DNA of 64,000 nucleotides from positions 20,929,501 through 20,993,500 of the forward strand of contig NC_052474.1 of assembly GCF_009730915.1 (NCBI RefSeq), written 5' to 3'. This stretch comes from Dioscorea cayenensis subsp. rotundata. Taxonomy: Eukaryota; Streptophyta; Magnoliopsida; Dioscoreales; Dioscoreaceae. Below are positions 32,571-43,957 of this stretch, piece by piece (position 1 is the stretch's first letter; the number at the start of each line of letters is the position of its first letter). The translations under genes were made by a program, and so were the position numbers. Below the pieces are notes generated by a model that did no database searches, was not told where the DNA came from, and worked only from the letters and a program-made list of their open reading frames with translations.

Positions 32571-33922
32571 AAAAGGAACTTCAATGAGGTAAACCTCGCT
32601 CATTAGGATACAAAGCGATAGCACTTTTACGTCTCGACAGACAAGATCAACTCGAGCACATTTGAAGATGGGTGGACGTGACACATCGATGGAAAGTCGA
32701 CATCGTTTTCATTGGATGACAGGTTTTATATCCGTCGGTGTGATGAACTTAACCACGGAAAGAGAGAAACTTGAGACCATCGCTCACGTATCTCATTAAC
32801 ACCCGATTCCCAAAAGTGCAGTAGTGAACATTAGCACTCTTCCTCCCGTTGAATCTAGCGATACCACAAAAACTCTCCATATATATCGATTGAAAACCAG
32901 TCGTCGTGGAGCAATGAATGAAGAACAAAGCGAAGGCGGCTGAAGAAGAAGTAGAAGATGCAGAACAAGCGGTCGGGCGCAAACAAAAAGTCTGGGTTGT
33001 ATGCGTAGAGGTTAGACTAGGCATTGATGTGATTGGGCGTATTTTTCCCTCCGTCGAGGAAAAGCGAAATATGTCGTTGTCGCGAGGAAGACGTATTTGT
33101 CGTCGTTCGAATGAAAGTTCTCGACTCAACACGAGTCTACGTATGGCGTCAGAGCTTTTTATGTTTAAGCGAGATACATATAGTGTTTAAAATAGCAGTT
33201 AGCTTGTTTAACTAAAAGTCACATGTCATGTAAATAATATGTTGTGTTTAGAATTGAATGCTCGTGACATAGCACGTTCTTTCAGATGGCTGCCTCCACA
33301 GTCGGCTGTTTAAGCATATGTTCACGTATTTTCTTAAACACCGATGTCATTGTTTCAAGAGCTAACGAGTATTTGTTTAACTTTTCTATTGTTTCGATGG
33401 CGTTTTTTGTTTCCACGTTGTTTTTACTAGGTCTCTGTTTAAATTTGAGAAGTTCAGCGTCAAATACGATTGTTTCGTTTTATTTATAAAGATTTACAAC
33501 TTATTTACAACATTTGACAAAGATTTACATACAGCATTTACAGCGTCGCTCGGACTTTGGACACTCCGACTCGACCCTAGGTATAGCGAAACAAGTGTGC
33601 GTACGTTCGAGATGCTCGCGGCGGTTGCGTATAGCCGCGCATCGACTTGAACACGCAAAAGCGTACAACATTAAAAAGGTTAAACAACACACGTTCATGA
33701 CGACTAGTGTAATCGATGTGTCGTGGTGGGACTTAAGCAGCGATCCACGATGGTTAAACACGAGCGTAGCTGGGTTATGCTGGCTGGCGTCATTTTCTTA
33801 AAGCGTTAGAGAGAAAGTCTCAAGTGGTAAAATGTCAGCCCGTCTTAAAGGATGTTTAGTGTCTCCCTCCTCAGAGAATCCTCGCCAATCACGTGATACG
33901 TGAAAACTTTCTTTTCTTACCC

Positions 33923-34922
33923 NNNNNNNNNNNNNNNNNNNNNNNNNNNNNNNNNNNNNNNNNNNNNNNNNNNNNNNNNNNNNNNNNNNNNNNNNNNNNN
34001 NNNNNNNNNNNNNNNNNNNNNNNNNNNNNNNNNNNNNNNNNNNNNNNNNNNNNNNNNNNNNNNNNNNNNNNNNNNNNNNNNNNNNNNNNNNNNNNNNNNN
34101 NNNNNNNNNNNNNNNNNNNNNNNNNNNNNNNNNNNNNNNNNNNNNNNNNNNNNNNNNNNNNNNNNNNNNNNNNNNNNNNNNNNNNNNNNNNNNNNNNNNN
34201 NNNNNNNNNNNNNNNNNNNNNNNNNNNNNNNNNNNNNNNNNNNNNNNNNNNNNNNNNNNNNNNNNNNNNNNNNNNNNNNNNNNNNNNNNNNNNNNNNNNN
34301 NNNNNNNNNNNNNNNNNNNNNNNNNNNNNNNNNNNNNNNNNNNNNNNNNNNNNNNNNNNNNNNNNNNNNNNNNNNNNNNNNNNNNNNNNNNNNNNNNNNN
34401 NNNNNNNNNNNNNNNNNNNNNNNNNNNNNNNNNNNNNNNNNNNNNNNNNNNNNNNNNNNNNNNNNNNNNNNNNNNNNNNNNNNNNNNNNNNNNNNNNNNN
34501 NNNNNNNNNNNNNNNNNNNNNNNNNNNNNNNNNNNNNNNNNNNNNNNNNNNNNNNNNNNNNNNNNNNNNNNNNNNNNNNNNNNNNNNNNNNNNNNNNNNN
34601 NNNNNNNNNNNNNNNNNNNNNNNNNNNNNNNNNNNNNNNNNNNNNNNNNNNNNNNNNNNNNNNNNNNNNNNNNNNNNNNNNNNNNNNNNNNNNNNNNNNN
34701 NNNNNNNNNNNNNNNNNNNNNNNNNNNNNNNNNNNNNNNNNNNNNNNNNNNNNNNNNNNNNNNNNNNNNNNNNNNNNNNNNNNNNNNNNNNNNNNNNNNN
34801 NNNNNNNNNNNNNNNNNNNNNNNNNNNNNNNNNNNNNNNNNNNNNNNNNNNNNNNNNNNNNNNNNNNNNNNNNNNNNNNNNNNNNNNNNNNNNNNNNNNN
34901 NNNNNNNNNNNNNNNNNNNNNN
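33923..34922. other. Assembly gap (1000 N)
   Basis: Exactly 1000 N, so the size is a placeholder rather than a measurement. The two long open frames that appear to cross it are artefacts of N. The right end of the MULE is probably here. Confidence 1.
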
Positions 34923-35659
34923 ATTATAGTTATAGATTTTATATTATCAGCCAGGCTGGGCGGATCCTCATGGGAGTGAGCTGTGAGATTTTCTCTGGGC
35001 GGAATTTTAACCGGGAATCTGGAGAGATGTGGGACGGACGGGATCTCATTCCCGCCTCCACTCTAATGCACCGTGATTCCTAGTAAACCCGTGTTCTGAG
35101 TCTCGTCACTTGTGTAAACATCAAGCAGCATTTATTATTTCCTTTTCCAAAATTACCCCAAGACTCTCATTGAAACTCTCTTTGACTTGAATATGAGAGA
35201 AAAATATGAATATATAAATTAGGAGTAATTTTAAAAAAATAACTAATTTTTTATTAAATTATGTGAAATAACTAACTTTTTTGGTATATAAAATTTGATT
35301 ACTCACGATAGATAAAAAAGAACGGACGGAGTAATAACAATAACAACAATAATAGTAACAATTCTTCTTCCGTCCTCTTTTTGTATTTTATTCTCATATA
35401 TTTTAATCTATTGATGATTCTTTCTAAATATACTTTTCACATTTTTTTAATAAACAAATGCGTGAATATTCCCTGCATTTTCCCAAAAAAAAAAAGTAAT
35501 TGCATACTTTAACCTTTCTTAAAAAAATTAATTAAATTATACAAAACATACAAAGAATGATACAACTCATGCATCTCTTCTCAGATTCTCTCTGCGGAAC
35601 AAGACTTCACACCAATATATATATATATATATATATATTTCACTTGCTATATCGTCTTC
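34923..35659. other. Post-gap intergenic with a Stowaway-type MITE end
   Basis: 34923-35095 is moderately GC-rich sequence of unknown origin (CATGGGAGTGAGC, GGGACGGACGGGATC). At about 35305-35333, AAAAAGAACGGACGGAGTA is the right terminus of a Stowaway-like MITE whose left end is not clear. A TA microsatellite lies at about 35616-35638. No gene is seen before the ABHD11-like stop codon. Confidence 0.5.
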
Positions 35660-38600
35660 TTACTGCATTCGAAATCCCTGAAAAGACGATGAGAGAATTC
35701 TGAACAGTCCGTCCGGGTTGTCGGCTTGAACCTGAAATCGGCCAGTTTAAACATAGCTATTAAACATAAACCTTATCGGTTTGCCACGATCACACAATGT
35801 GGCAGATCAAAAGAAATCAATCGAATGTCTCAGTAAGAAGCCGGTCATCGACCAGTGATTTGAGTATGTTTATCTAAGGAACAATACGATAATGAGCAAA
35901 TATGAGTAATCCGAGTAACATACCCAGTGTCCTGCATCTTCGAGTACGTGCATTTCTACCCCGGCTCCCTCATCAGCAGCCAACTCCTCTGCAGAATGAA
36001 TACGCTGGATATCTTCGAGAGCCCATCTGTGTAAGCTTCTCTCTGCTTTCAAGAAATTCACATGAACACCGCGAGGCACGTCATCCACAATTTTCCTGCG
36101 TATTTTGAAAGGTGCAACTGAATCTATGTATATGATATAAATCTAAACAAAAGTAATGCTTAATGATGATTACCATAGATTTGTTTCTTCGTAAGACTTG
36201 AACATCTCAGAGATACCTTCGAGATCAAATATCCAAGAAAATTCTGTTGTCGGTGAAGCTTGAGAGCTAACTGGACGCAAATTTGTCACCACCCACTTCA
36301 AGAAAGTTATAAAATGTGTCAGATTGTAATATAGGAATCAAAGTAAATGCTTATGGTGTTCAGCTAATTTCTGAAAATTACAATTAATGAGGATAGAAAA
36401 CCTTGATTTAGTAAAGATTAATCTTCAATTTGATGCATATCCAAAAAGCAAATGACATTAAATCATACATTTGTATTGTTAAAGGCTATCAATGTACCTT
36501 AGCTACATCAGTAGAGAATCCAGCTTGCTCAAGAGCTTGCACAACTTCCTTCTTTGAAGAAACCTGTCACAGAAAATGAATATCAGATAATAACTGTAAC
36601 AAGATTTTAAATTTGATAAGCCTGAATGATGGTTGATCATATGCCCTTCCATTATTGCTCTTATATAAAGGAAGTATCTCACATTCCAGACATCATTCAC
36701 ACAGTTCAGTTTTAAATAAGAATTGACACTCTGGAAAATAAATCAACAAGGAAACATGCCTGCTCTGGCATTCGACTCAAGAAATCAATCAATTCAGCAG
36801 GGTGATCTTCACCATCTCCACCAGCATGGACTTTTCCTGGGGTGGAATCAAGAACCCATACCTTCAGGAAGAAACAACAACAGTAAAGATTATAAATTCC
36901 ATGTATTTATCATGGGAATAAAAACGACAATAATAACTTCCTTCAAGAAGGAGATTTGAAACAGGCACCCTTTACTATTGTGACAGAATCTAGGCACATT
37001 GCAGAATTGGTAAAATACAATAGGTTGCCAGCTAAGGAAGAGTTTCTGTTTGTTTAACTGATGCTCATATAATAACAATTTTATTCTTACCCTAACAGGT
37101 CGTGCAAGAGGCTTTGCTGCTTGGTCCACCATGCTCAAGGCCACTTAAAAATGCACAAGATAACAGTTAGAAAACAAGAGCATTACGTCACAGAAGATCA
37201 AAAATATTGGATAATCAGGCTAGTGATTCATCTAGAAACTACCTTTGCCACCAAAACTGTGGCCAACTAAAACTCGAGGTGTTACTCTAAGTTGAGCAAC
37301 CTGTGCCACCAAAAAGAATTCAATGTTCAAACACCAATAATTCAAGATATAAAGGAGCACATTAAAAAAATAAATCAGCTAGAGAGAAGATGTTTTCTAT
37401 GATCTCAAGTAGAATATATATGTGTATTATCAAAAATGAGAAAAGGGTGCCACAAAGTAGGTAGAAAAAACATACAAGCTTTAGCACATCACGAGCTGCT
37501 GAAGCAACAGTATGTGGACCACGCTTCTTTATTTTTGCAGAATCACCATGACAACGCAAATCAACTAACAGAAACTGCATGATCAGAACATAGTTTGTGA
37601 GCATGATAAACCAAAGTGATAGACAAGGACATTAAAAATATTGGCTAAATATCTGTGACTTTGTTTCCATATAGAGTACCATCCAGCTTAGCACAGACAC
37701 AAGCACAAGAGAATAATGAGATTATGAAGTACTAAGAAGTAGAACCTGCCACATTGGAAATTCTTGGGCCAACCGCTTTGCAAAAGATCCTGAAAAGACA
37801 TTAAATTACTAACAATCAGAATTAGAATGTAGTAGCAAGAAAAGTAAAAGTAAAAGAAATCACATTTCTGTGCACAATGATGTTCATAGTTGATGTTTCA
37901 TATCCCCTGGAAAAAACATTGGAAATAACTTCTTCAAACATTATTTGAAGATCAAAATGGGCTAATAGTACAGAGGCAAGCCAGCTCGAAACACATCATA
38001 TATAGCACAAACAACCTTCTTTATCAAACCGCAATATAGAAGTTCATCAAAATCATTCACATAGCAATGATAAGAGCATTATTGAGAGTCCAACATTTAA
38101 ATCGAATGCTAAGCGGAAGAGATACAGAGCCAAGAAAGACAAAACACACAGAGAAACAGAATTACCAACATGATGGCTACAATAAGATGAAAATAAGAAC
38201 CATATAATATTTTTCTAATCACACTTGTGCAATATAATATTTTTCTAGTCATATTAGGAAAGGTAATCGAGTTAAGCTTGGATTCATAATAGGCATGTAA
38301 ATGAAGACTACTTCATACGCTTTTCATTTTTCTTGCAGGCACTTGATATTGTGGTTGCAAAAACTAAGAGGTGAGATGATAAGAAGTTATTAGCAAGAGA
38401 CATCTCAAAGAGTACAGGTGCATCATGAGTGGCCACCTGTCAATATTGCCTCAAAATGACTTTCATGAAAGACCGGAGACACTACAAGCCATCAATATAC
38501 CATCAATTTAATATGTACAGAATTAAGAAATAAGATAATGAAAAGACAGCTAAGAGCATCAAAACCCGTTGACAATAGTATGAAGAAAAGGGGAGCAAAA

Positions 38601-39878
38601 AGCATTGTTACCCCAATTCTTCCTGCCACCTAGAATTCCATGCAGGAGAACTGCAGTTGGTGGATCAGGGACCGATTTATCCATAAAAGAATTCCATCTA
38701 ACCTGCCACATTGCAATGATACATATAAATAACAAAACCATATATCCATTTTGATCAATGACAACACAACAATGCAATTTTATTTCATAAAATTGTCCTC
38801 AAATCAAGGTCTGGGGTTCAAGTGCTCACACCAATCCACACTACCTTCAAGTGAAGGTTGAGGTCACAAAAACCATATCTAATTAATCAAAAATCATATG
38901 CAAAAAGACTTGGCAGTGAAGTGGTAAAAGTTCAATTGCACAAAATGAAAATGGCATAACTTACAAGACTTCCTTGAATAAGGTCATAAGCCTGCAAAAG
39001 ATTGAGAAAGGTATCAGATTATATCAAAGTCCATGGCCTTGAAATTAAAAGCCATGAATCTTAAACTCAACAATGTCAAAGTCATAATTACCAGCACACC
39101 ACTAACTCGGGCAACATCTTCCTCAACACCAACTCTATCATGTACCAGAGTCATACGAGTACAAAATCTTAGCACAGATGAAGATGATCTCCTCGGATTA
39201 CTCAAAGATAACCGACCAAGATGGTATGCCCCATCCTAAAAAGAACAAAAAGAATCATCATGTAAGCATTATATGAGGCCCTTACAATAACTATTGAAAT
39301 CAATAATAAGATACACAAAATATTGAACCAACTTCACAACAACAAAACTCCAAAGCTGTAAGCAAATGCAAGTAGGGAGGAAGCTAACTGCATTTGAATT
39401 AATGTGGATGGAAAACCCTCGCATGTCACAGCCAATGCTAAACCAATATATACCAAAATGCAAGTCACTTCAGCCAATTCTAAATTCATGGCAAATCGAC
39501 AACCTAATTATACTTTAAAACCCAAGAAGATCATTACAACATTTGAAACATTCCCAAATTTCCAGCATACTATGAAAATTCCTCCATAGAATATCAAAAG
39601 GTGCAAGGAAAAATCAGATCATTACGACAAAAATCAGTCAAATTCGGACATTTTGAGAGAAGAACAGAACAAGAACCGAAGAAACCACAAATGCTGAAAA
39701 ATTACAGACAAAAGAAGGAAAAAGATCGCAGCTTTGGAATCAAAACAAATCCGGATCTCACCTCACGACGTCTGAGAGCCCTAATCACAGGCCTCCGATC
39801 CAGGCGCACACATCTTGGACCATCAGCGACAAAGCCCGGCCACTGGCGCGTCGCAGCTAGATGCGAGGCCCCAGCCAT
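35660..39878 (-). CDS. ABHD11-like alpha/beta-hydrolase, 13 exons
   Basis: Thirteen exons join in frame to 388 residues: 39878-39762, 39235-39092, 38991-38965, 38702-38612, 37789-37746, 37574-37476, 37300-37243, 37143-37091, 36861-36760, 36563-36498, 36295-36174, 36095-35924 and 35731-35660. The fold shows AVLLHGILGGRKNWG (oxyanion strand), FLLVDLRCHGDS, nucleophile elbow VGHSFGG, VWVLDSTPG and C-terminal LEDAGHWV with the catalytic His. Family members are serine hydrolases; human ABHD11 is mitochondrial. The Arg-rich N-terminus (MAGASHLAATRQW and later VIRALRRRE) suggests an organelle transit peptide here. Exon 3 is only 27 nt. The intron 36759-36564 starts with GC (CAG|GCATGT) and ends with AG. 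Every other border checked is GT-AG. The substrate is unknown. Confidence 0.9.
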
Positions 39879-41333
39879 GAAGATCCAAGAAGCCACAAAG
39901 GAATCAGGGCTTTCAAGCAACAAATGGCAGAAAAAAACAAGATTTCATCGAGTTGTGGTGATGTAAATCTTGAGGCGGAGAAAGCGAGGAAGATCGGGTG
40001 GGCGCTCAATAGCGCTAATGTGGCGCCGCAGCTGCGAACGCCTCGGCGATTTCGTGGACCTCTTTGGGGTGCGGCGCGGTGCGTGGTCTCCTGCGGATGT
40101 ATGTATACGCGTGGTCGTAGATGCACGGCGCGCTCTCAGCGGCATTTTGTCAAACACTTGAATTGCAATCATGGACCACCTCCAAAAATGCCTTTTTCTT
40201 GCAAAAGCTAACCAAATTTCTCTAATTATTAATATTTATTAATGTCACCTTCTTTTATTTTATTTATCTAAATTTCATGCTTAATTACTTGTGAAAAGTT
40301 GGTTAAAATTAGTTAACAATATAAAATTAATAAAAATTTTATTAATTTTTCAAAATTAAGCTTATTTAAAATATGCTAAAAAAAATATGTAGTTGAATAT
40401 AGTTTATTGGAAGTTATAGAAATATATTAAAAATGAGGGCTAAATTTAAAAAAAATAATATTTAATGTTTTACAAATTTCTAAATGAACAAGTAAAAAAA
40501 AAACCTAAAATGAGTAGGGGACAAGTAAAAAGAATTAGAGAGAGTATTATTCAATAATAAATACATATATTTTCATAAGTTAAATCGCAACTTCTTAACT
40601 GGTGTGAGGTGAGTTACTGAAGAGATTTATTGGTACAAACAATTGTTCTTTTTTTTTTAAATGTGAAATGTACAATTAGGGGCGTGCGCACATGAGTAAT
40701 ATTTGACTGTGCATGGGTCTTCATTTGTCTGACTTTGGAATTGAATTACAAACTTATACCACAAACCAGATATCCTTAGCACTGCTATGTTCAACACATT
40801 TTGAATCTGTATAATGAGCATTTTACAAACCAAGTTTTTTGTAATAAAGCCAATGGTACCGGATCAAAAGCCTTCGATAATTTTTCCTGGTACATAGATG
40901 ATAAATAAACTATAATATTTATGTATATATTGAGAGGGTTTCACTTGTCATTTTTTCAAGATTAACCTCATAACTTAAAGTCTCCCTTCTATTTTACAAA
41001 TATTTATTACATGTAAATTGTGAGCTTATTCCTTATTGTTTAATAAAATTCAATTTTTTTAAAAAAAATTATATAAGTAATATCAATTATAAAAAAAAAA
41101 AATTGCTAGTTGACAAGTAAAAAACGCATTATTAAATCAAAATCATAAAACATAGCCAAATGTATGACTCTTGAATGAATCTTTGTCCATTTCTTGTTGC
41201 TTTGATCCTTGCCGGCCAAATAGGATTTCATAATGTTGTATATATATATATATATGTTCAACTTATACATATGTCAATGCAACCTCTCCAAAGCACTGCA
41301 TTATCATTTTGGGTGTTGTTTGAGCTTGATAAG
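39879..41333. other. Intergenic between divergent ABHD11-like and BPP-like genes
   Basis: The two genes are transcribed away from each other. 39880-40190 is GC-rich and would be the promoter and 5' UTR of the ABHD11-like gene. 40200-40550 is AT-rich, and its right end AAAAGAATTAGAGAGAGTA resembles the MITE end at 54450. No open gene is seen. Confidence 0.55.
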
Positions 41334-43413
41334 ATGAGCTCCGGCCGGCCAAGGATCCCTGGAGTCCCGGCGAGTGGCCGGAGGGATCGAGACGAAGATT
41401 TACTATTGTTCAAAGAGATGTTCAAAAGGGAGCGAGAACGTACTGTGAGTCTTCTTCAACCTGTTTCTGATGAGTTTGAGCCTTCACAAGCTGGTGAGGT
41501 TAATTTAATTTATTTTGATTATTATTTATTTATTTATTAAAATATAAAAATAAATAAATTAAAGCAATATTGTAAAAATCCAATCCCCGTGTTAGCTAGG
41601 TGAAAACGCACAAGTGGACTATTATTACTCTTGTGCATATGTCTCTGAGTGTATATGTGTTTGTTGCTGCTATTAAAATAAAAAAAAAAATTAAAAATAT
41701 AAATATTATTTGTTTAATAATCAATTATTTCAATGCAGGAAATCTTCACTTATACAAAATTCCTTCAAGTAAAAAAGGAGCTGACACAGAAGAGAAAAAT
41801 GATTATGATTGGTAATTAATTTATTTTATATAATTGTTTCTCTCTCTCTCTATATATATATATTCATTATTCTAATTTTTTTTCTAATAATTTGTAAATA
41901 ATTATTTCATATAGGTTAAAAACACCACCGGCAACCCCTCTATTTCCATCACTAGAGTTGGAGGCTAATGAAAACTTGGCAAACATGGTTGTTCATAAGG
42001 AACTCCCCATCCTTCAACCCATCAAACCTTCAAGGGTATTTATTTATTTTTTTTTAAAAAAAAATTACATAGCTAATAATTAGTTTGTTATAATTTTATT
42101 TTATTTTTTTTAAAGAGTAGAAGGTGACAATGTTTTGATTATATATATTTATATATAAATGATACAGTTTTCAAGCAAGAATGAAGTAATAAAACCAACT
42201 CAGCGATCAAAATCACCGAGTTCTAGTTCCGTGTCATCTTCCCGCTCAGTGACACCAAGATTAAGGCCTAACTCGATGGCTAATGGAAAGAAGATGACGA
42301 TGACAATGACGATACCGATACCGATGCCGATGCCGATGCCGATGCCGATGAATTCAACATCTTCTACTCATAATATCAACCAATCAAGAACTAATAAATC
42401 CATAAATTCCTCTTCTATTCCTTCCACCCCAATGAACATCAAAGAAGTTCCTACTACTAAGTCTCGGTGTGCTACAACACTTCCAGAAAAAATAAAAGTG
42501 AAACAAAGCATGAATAGAAGGTTATCATGCTCACCGAAAATGATAAGAGGAATCACAAATGAATATGACGAAGCCAATGTGAAAGTTCGGAAAATGAGTG
42601 TTTCTGAAAAGAATAATAATGTCTTGGCGGTAGTTGAAAGTAAAATGGTTGATAGGGGTAAATCCATAAATTCCCCATCTATTCCTTCCACCCCAATGAA
42701 CATCAAAGAAGTTCCTACTGAGTCTTGGCATACTACAACACTTGCAGGAAAAACAAAGGTGAAACAAAACATGAATAGAAGATTATCATGCTCACCAAAA
42801 ATGATAAGAGGAATCAAGAGTGAGTCTAATGAAAATAATATGGAATTTTGGAAAATAAGTATTCAAGAAAAGAACAATAATGGCTCAATGGTAGTTGGGA
42901 GTAAAATGGTTGATAGGATGTTGAATGCAAGAAGGATCACAGATTTAAATGGTGAGAAGAAAACAATGATCAAGGCTCAAGATGATGTCAAATTTGGGAG
43001 GATCAAAGCGGAGGCTTCACTTGATAAAACTTTCGAAAATTTGGTATGTATATATATATATATATATTTGACAATATGGACAAACCACCTATACATATTT
43101 TTATTATTAAACATTAACCATGCATTGGAAGGGAGTAAAACCTCAATCTCCTACGTCAAATATTTTAACCACTTAGCTATTGTGACACTAGCATGTATAT
43201 ATCTTGATTTAGCTTAAATATTTAGGGTGAATCAAGTTTTCCCAATTTATTTATTTGCTTCTTGTTTTTCAGGATGAGAAGAGAAGTCAAGGAATGAGGA
43301 GCTGCAATTTGGTTGAGGCTAGAACAACAAAGCATAGATTCAATGTTGAAAACAGGACTCAATTGTTAAAGAAAAAAGTTGATGATAAGAGGAATAAATT
43401 TGTGATGAGTTGA
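41334..43413 (+). CDS. Basic Ser/Pro-rich protein, BPP (microtubule-associated) family-like
   Basis: Five exons, 41334-41493, 41739-41811, 41915-42035, 42168-43043 and 43273-43413, join in frame to 456 residues. The N-terminus has DRDEDLLLFKEM followed by DYDWLKTPPATPLFPSLE (split by an intron at the Trp codon). This is the signature of a plant family of basic Ser/Pro-rich proteins (BPP, FLO11-like) reported to bind microtubules. Next is a Ser/Arg/Pro-rich stretch (KSPSSSSVSSSRSVTPRLRP) and a PMPMPMPM run coded by a GATGCC hexamer repeat. A unit of about 87 residues is then present twice in tandem (SIPSTPMNIKEVP ... NRRLSCSPKMIRGI ... SKMVDR). The C-terminus is Lys/Arg-rich. Met at 41334 was chosen because MSSGRP precedes the conserved block. 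The frame is open further upstream to 41175, but that part includes TA-repeat-coded IYIYIY. Confidence 0.75.
42397..42920 (+). repeat. In-frame tandem duplication inside the BPP-like exon 4
   Basis: Two copies of a unit of about 262 bases (42397-42658 and 42659-42920), starting with AAATCCATAAATTCC and ending with AAAATGGTTGATAGG. They are about 85 percent alike by eye, with small in-frame length differences. They encode the doubled NRRLSCSPKMIRGI module. Confidence 0.85.
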
Positions 43414-43481
43414 ATGCAAAACCATCCTTTTTATTAGATTAAAATTAAAATTATTATTATTATTATTGTGTTTAAAGAGTT

Positions 43482-43708
43482 TTTTTTTTTTAATAATAGA
43501 CGACAAGTGCCCTTTTTTATATGAATATAAACAGTACCAAACAGTACTAGAACCCGGATGTACTATGAGAATAATATAAGAATCCCAGATGAACAGTATA
43601 TAAATAAATAGTACGGTAAACAATACTGTCCGGAGAGGGATTTGAACCCATGACCTCTCCTTATACTTTGGTGTTATACCATTGGGCTATCCAATGGTTA
43701 ACATTTAA
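43482..43708 (-). mobile_element. tRNA-derived SINE with target-site duplication
   Basis: Read on minus from about 43708, it carries a box A (ATAGCCCAATGG) and, about 35 bases on, a box B (GGTTCAAATCC), the Pol III promoter of tRNA-type SINEs. The body continues to GGGCACTTGTCG and a poly-A-like tail near 43485. The direct repeat TTTAAAGAGT flanks it (about 43473-43482 and 43709-43718). The 5' and 3' ends cannot form a tRNA acceptor stem, so it is a SINE and not a tRNA gene. It sits about 70 bases after the BPP-like stop codon, probably inside that gene's 3' UTR. Confidence 0.8.
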
Positions 43709-43957
43709 AGAGTATTTTTATCTTTTGAGTGGATAATTAATTTCAAATCCAATTTTATGGAATTCTTTGAGAAGGTATAGTGGTTGCAATAATAACTAAA
43801 TAAATAAATAAATTATTTGTTTTAAATTTAAAAAATAGAAAAAGGAGGAAAAAAAAAAAGAAAGAAAGAATAGCTCTTATCCAAAACCTCAACCATTTTA
43901 ATCCCAAAATTTTCGACCAACCTCAAAACCCTAGCCCAAAATTTCTCCAAATCTCTC

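Larger units (their letters stand above)
30400..33140 (-). pseudogene. MULE transposase gene with SWIM zinc finger, many frameshifts
   Basis: The clearest part is the SWIM zinc finger at about 30749-30690, reading AIRTCSCRRWQVYGIP, then one extra base, then CKH. All four zinc ligands of the CxC...CxH pattern are present, but a single-base insertion separates the halves. Downstream remnants at 30680-30540 (FTADN, PDDMRRF-like) continue in broken frames. Upstream on minus, 30990-30760 encodes a stretch ending LRAIDQR. 32000-31600 has short remnants (CSDISGLTIA, ERDYDRFK) that may be the DDE core, and 33132-32749 has a Ser-rich stretch ending GNRVLMRYV that may be the N-terminus. MURA transposases excise and insert DNA in the nucleus. 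The SWIM finger assignment is firm; the DDE and N-terminal assignments are weak. Confidence 0.65.
25965..33922. mobile_element. Mutator-like element (MULE) carrying Ulp1-type peptidase and transposase genes, degraded; right end lost in gap
   Basis: A CpG-rich, GC-richer block inside AT-rich DNA. It holds two converging genes: DUF1985 plus C48/Ulp1 peptidase on plus (27000-29870) and a transposase with a SWIM finger on minus (about 33130-30400). This pairing is known from Kaonashi-type (KI) MULEs, which capture Ulp1 peptidase genes. A likely left end is TGAAAATTGCACAAAAACCC at about 25964, whose style fits MULE termini. The mate is not found before the N gap, so terminal repeats and target duplication cannot be tested. 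Reading frames break every few dozen bases. Non-coding parts contain spaced GTTTAA motifs. Confidence 0.7.

Noticed and set aside
33893-35083. Long open frames of 359 and 396 residues
   Set aside because: They consist almost wholly of the N gap and have no real coding content.
38810-38880. SINE fragment in an ABHD11-like intron (GGGGTTCAAGTGCTC)
   Set aside because: Only a box-B-like stretch is visible; no box A, tail or duplication.
42368-42817. Minus-strand frame of 149 residues
   Set aside because: Antisense shadow of the duplicated module in the BPP-like exon.
43620-43700. tRNA gene on the minus strand
   Set aside because: Box A and box B are present, but the 5' and 3' ends do not pair as an acceptor stem and the unit continues into a SINE body with a target duplication.
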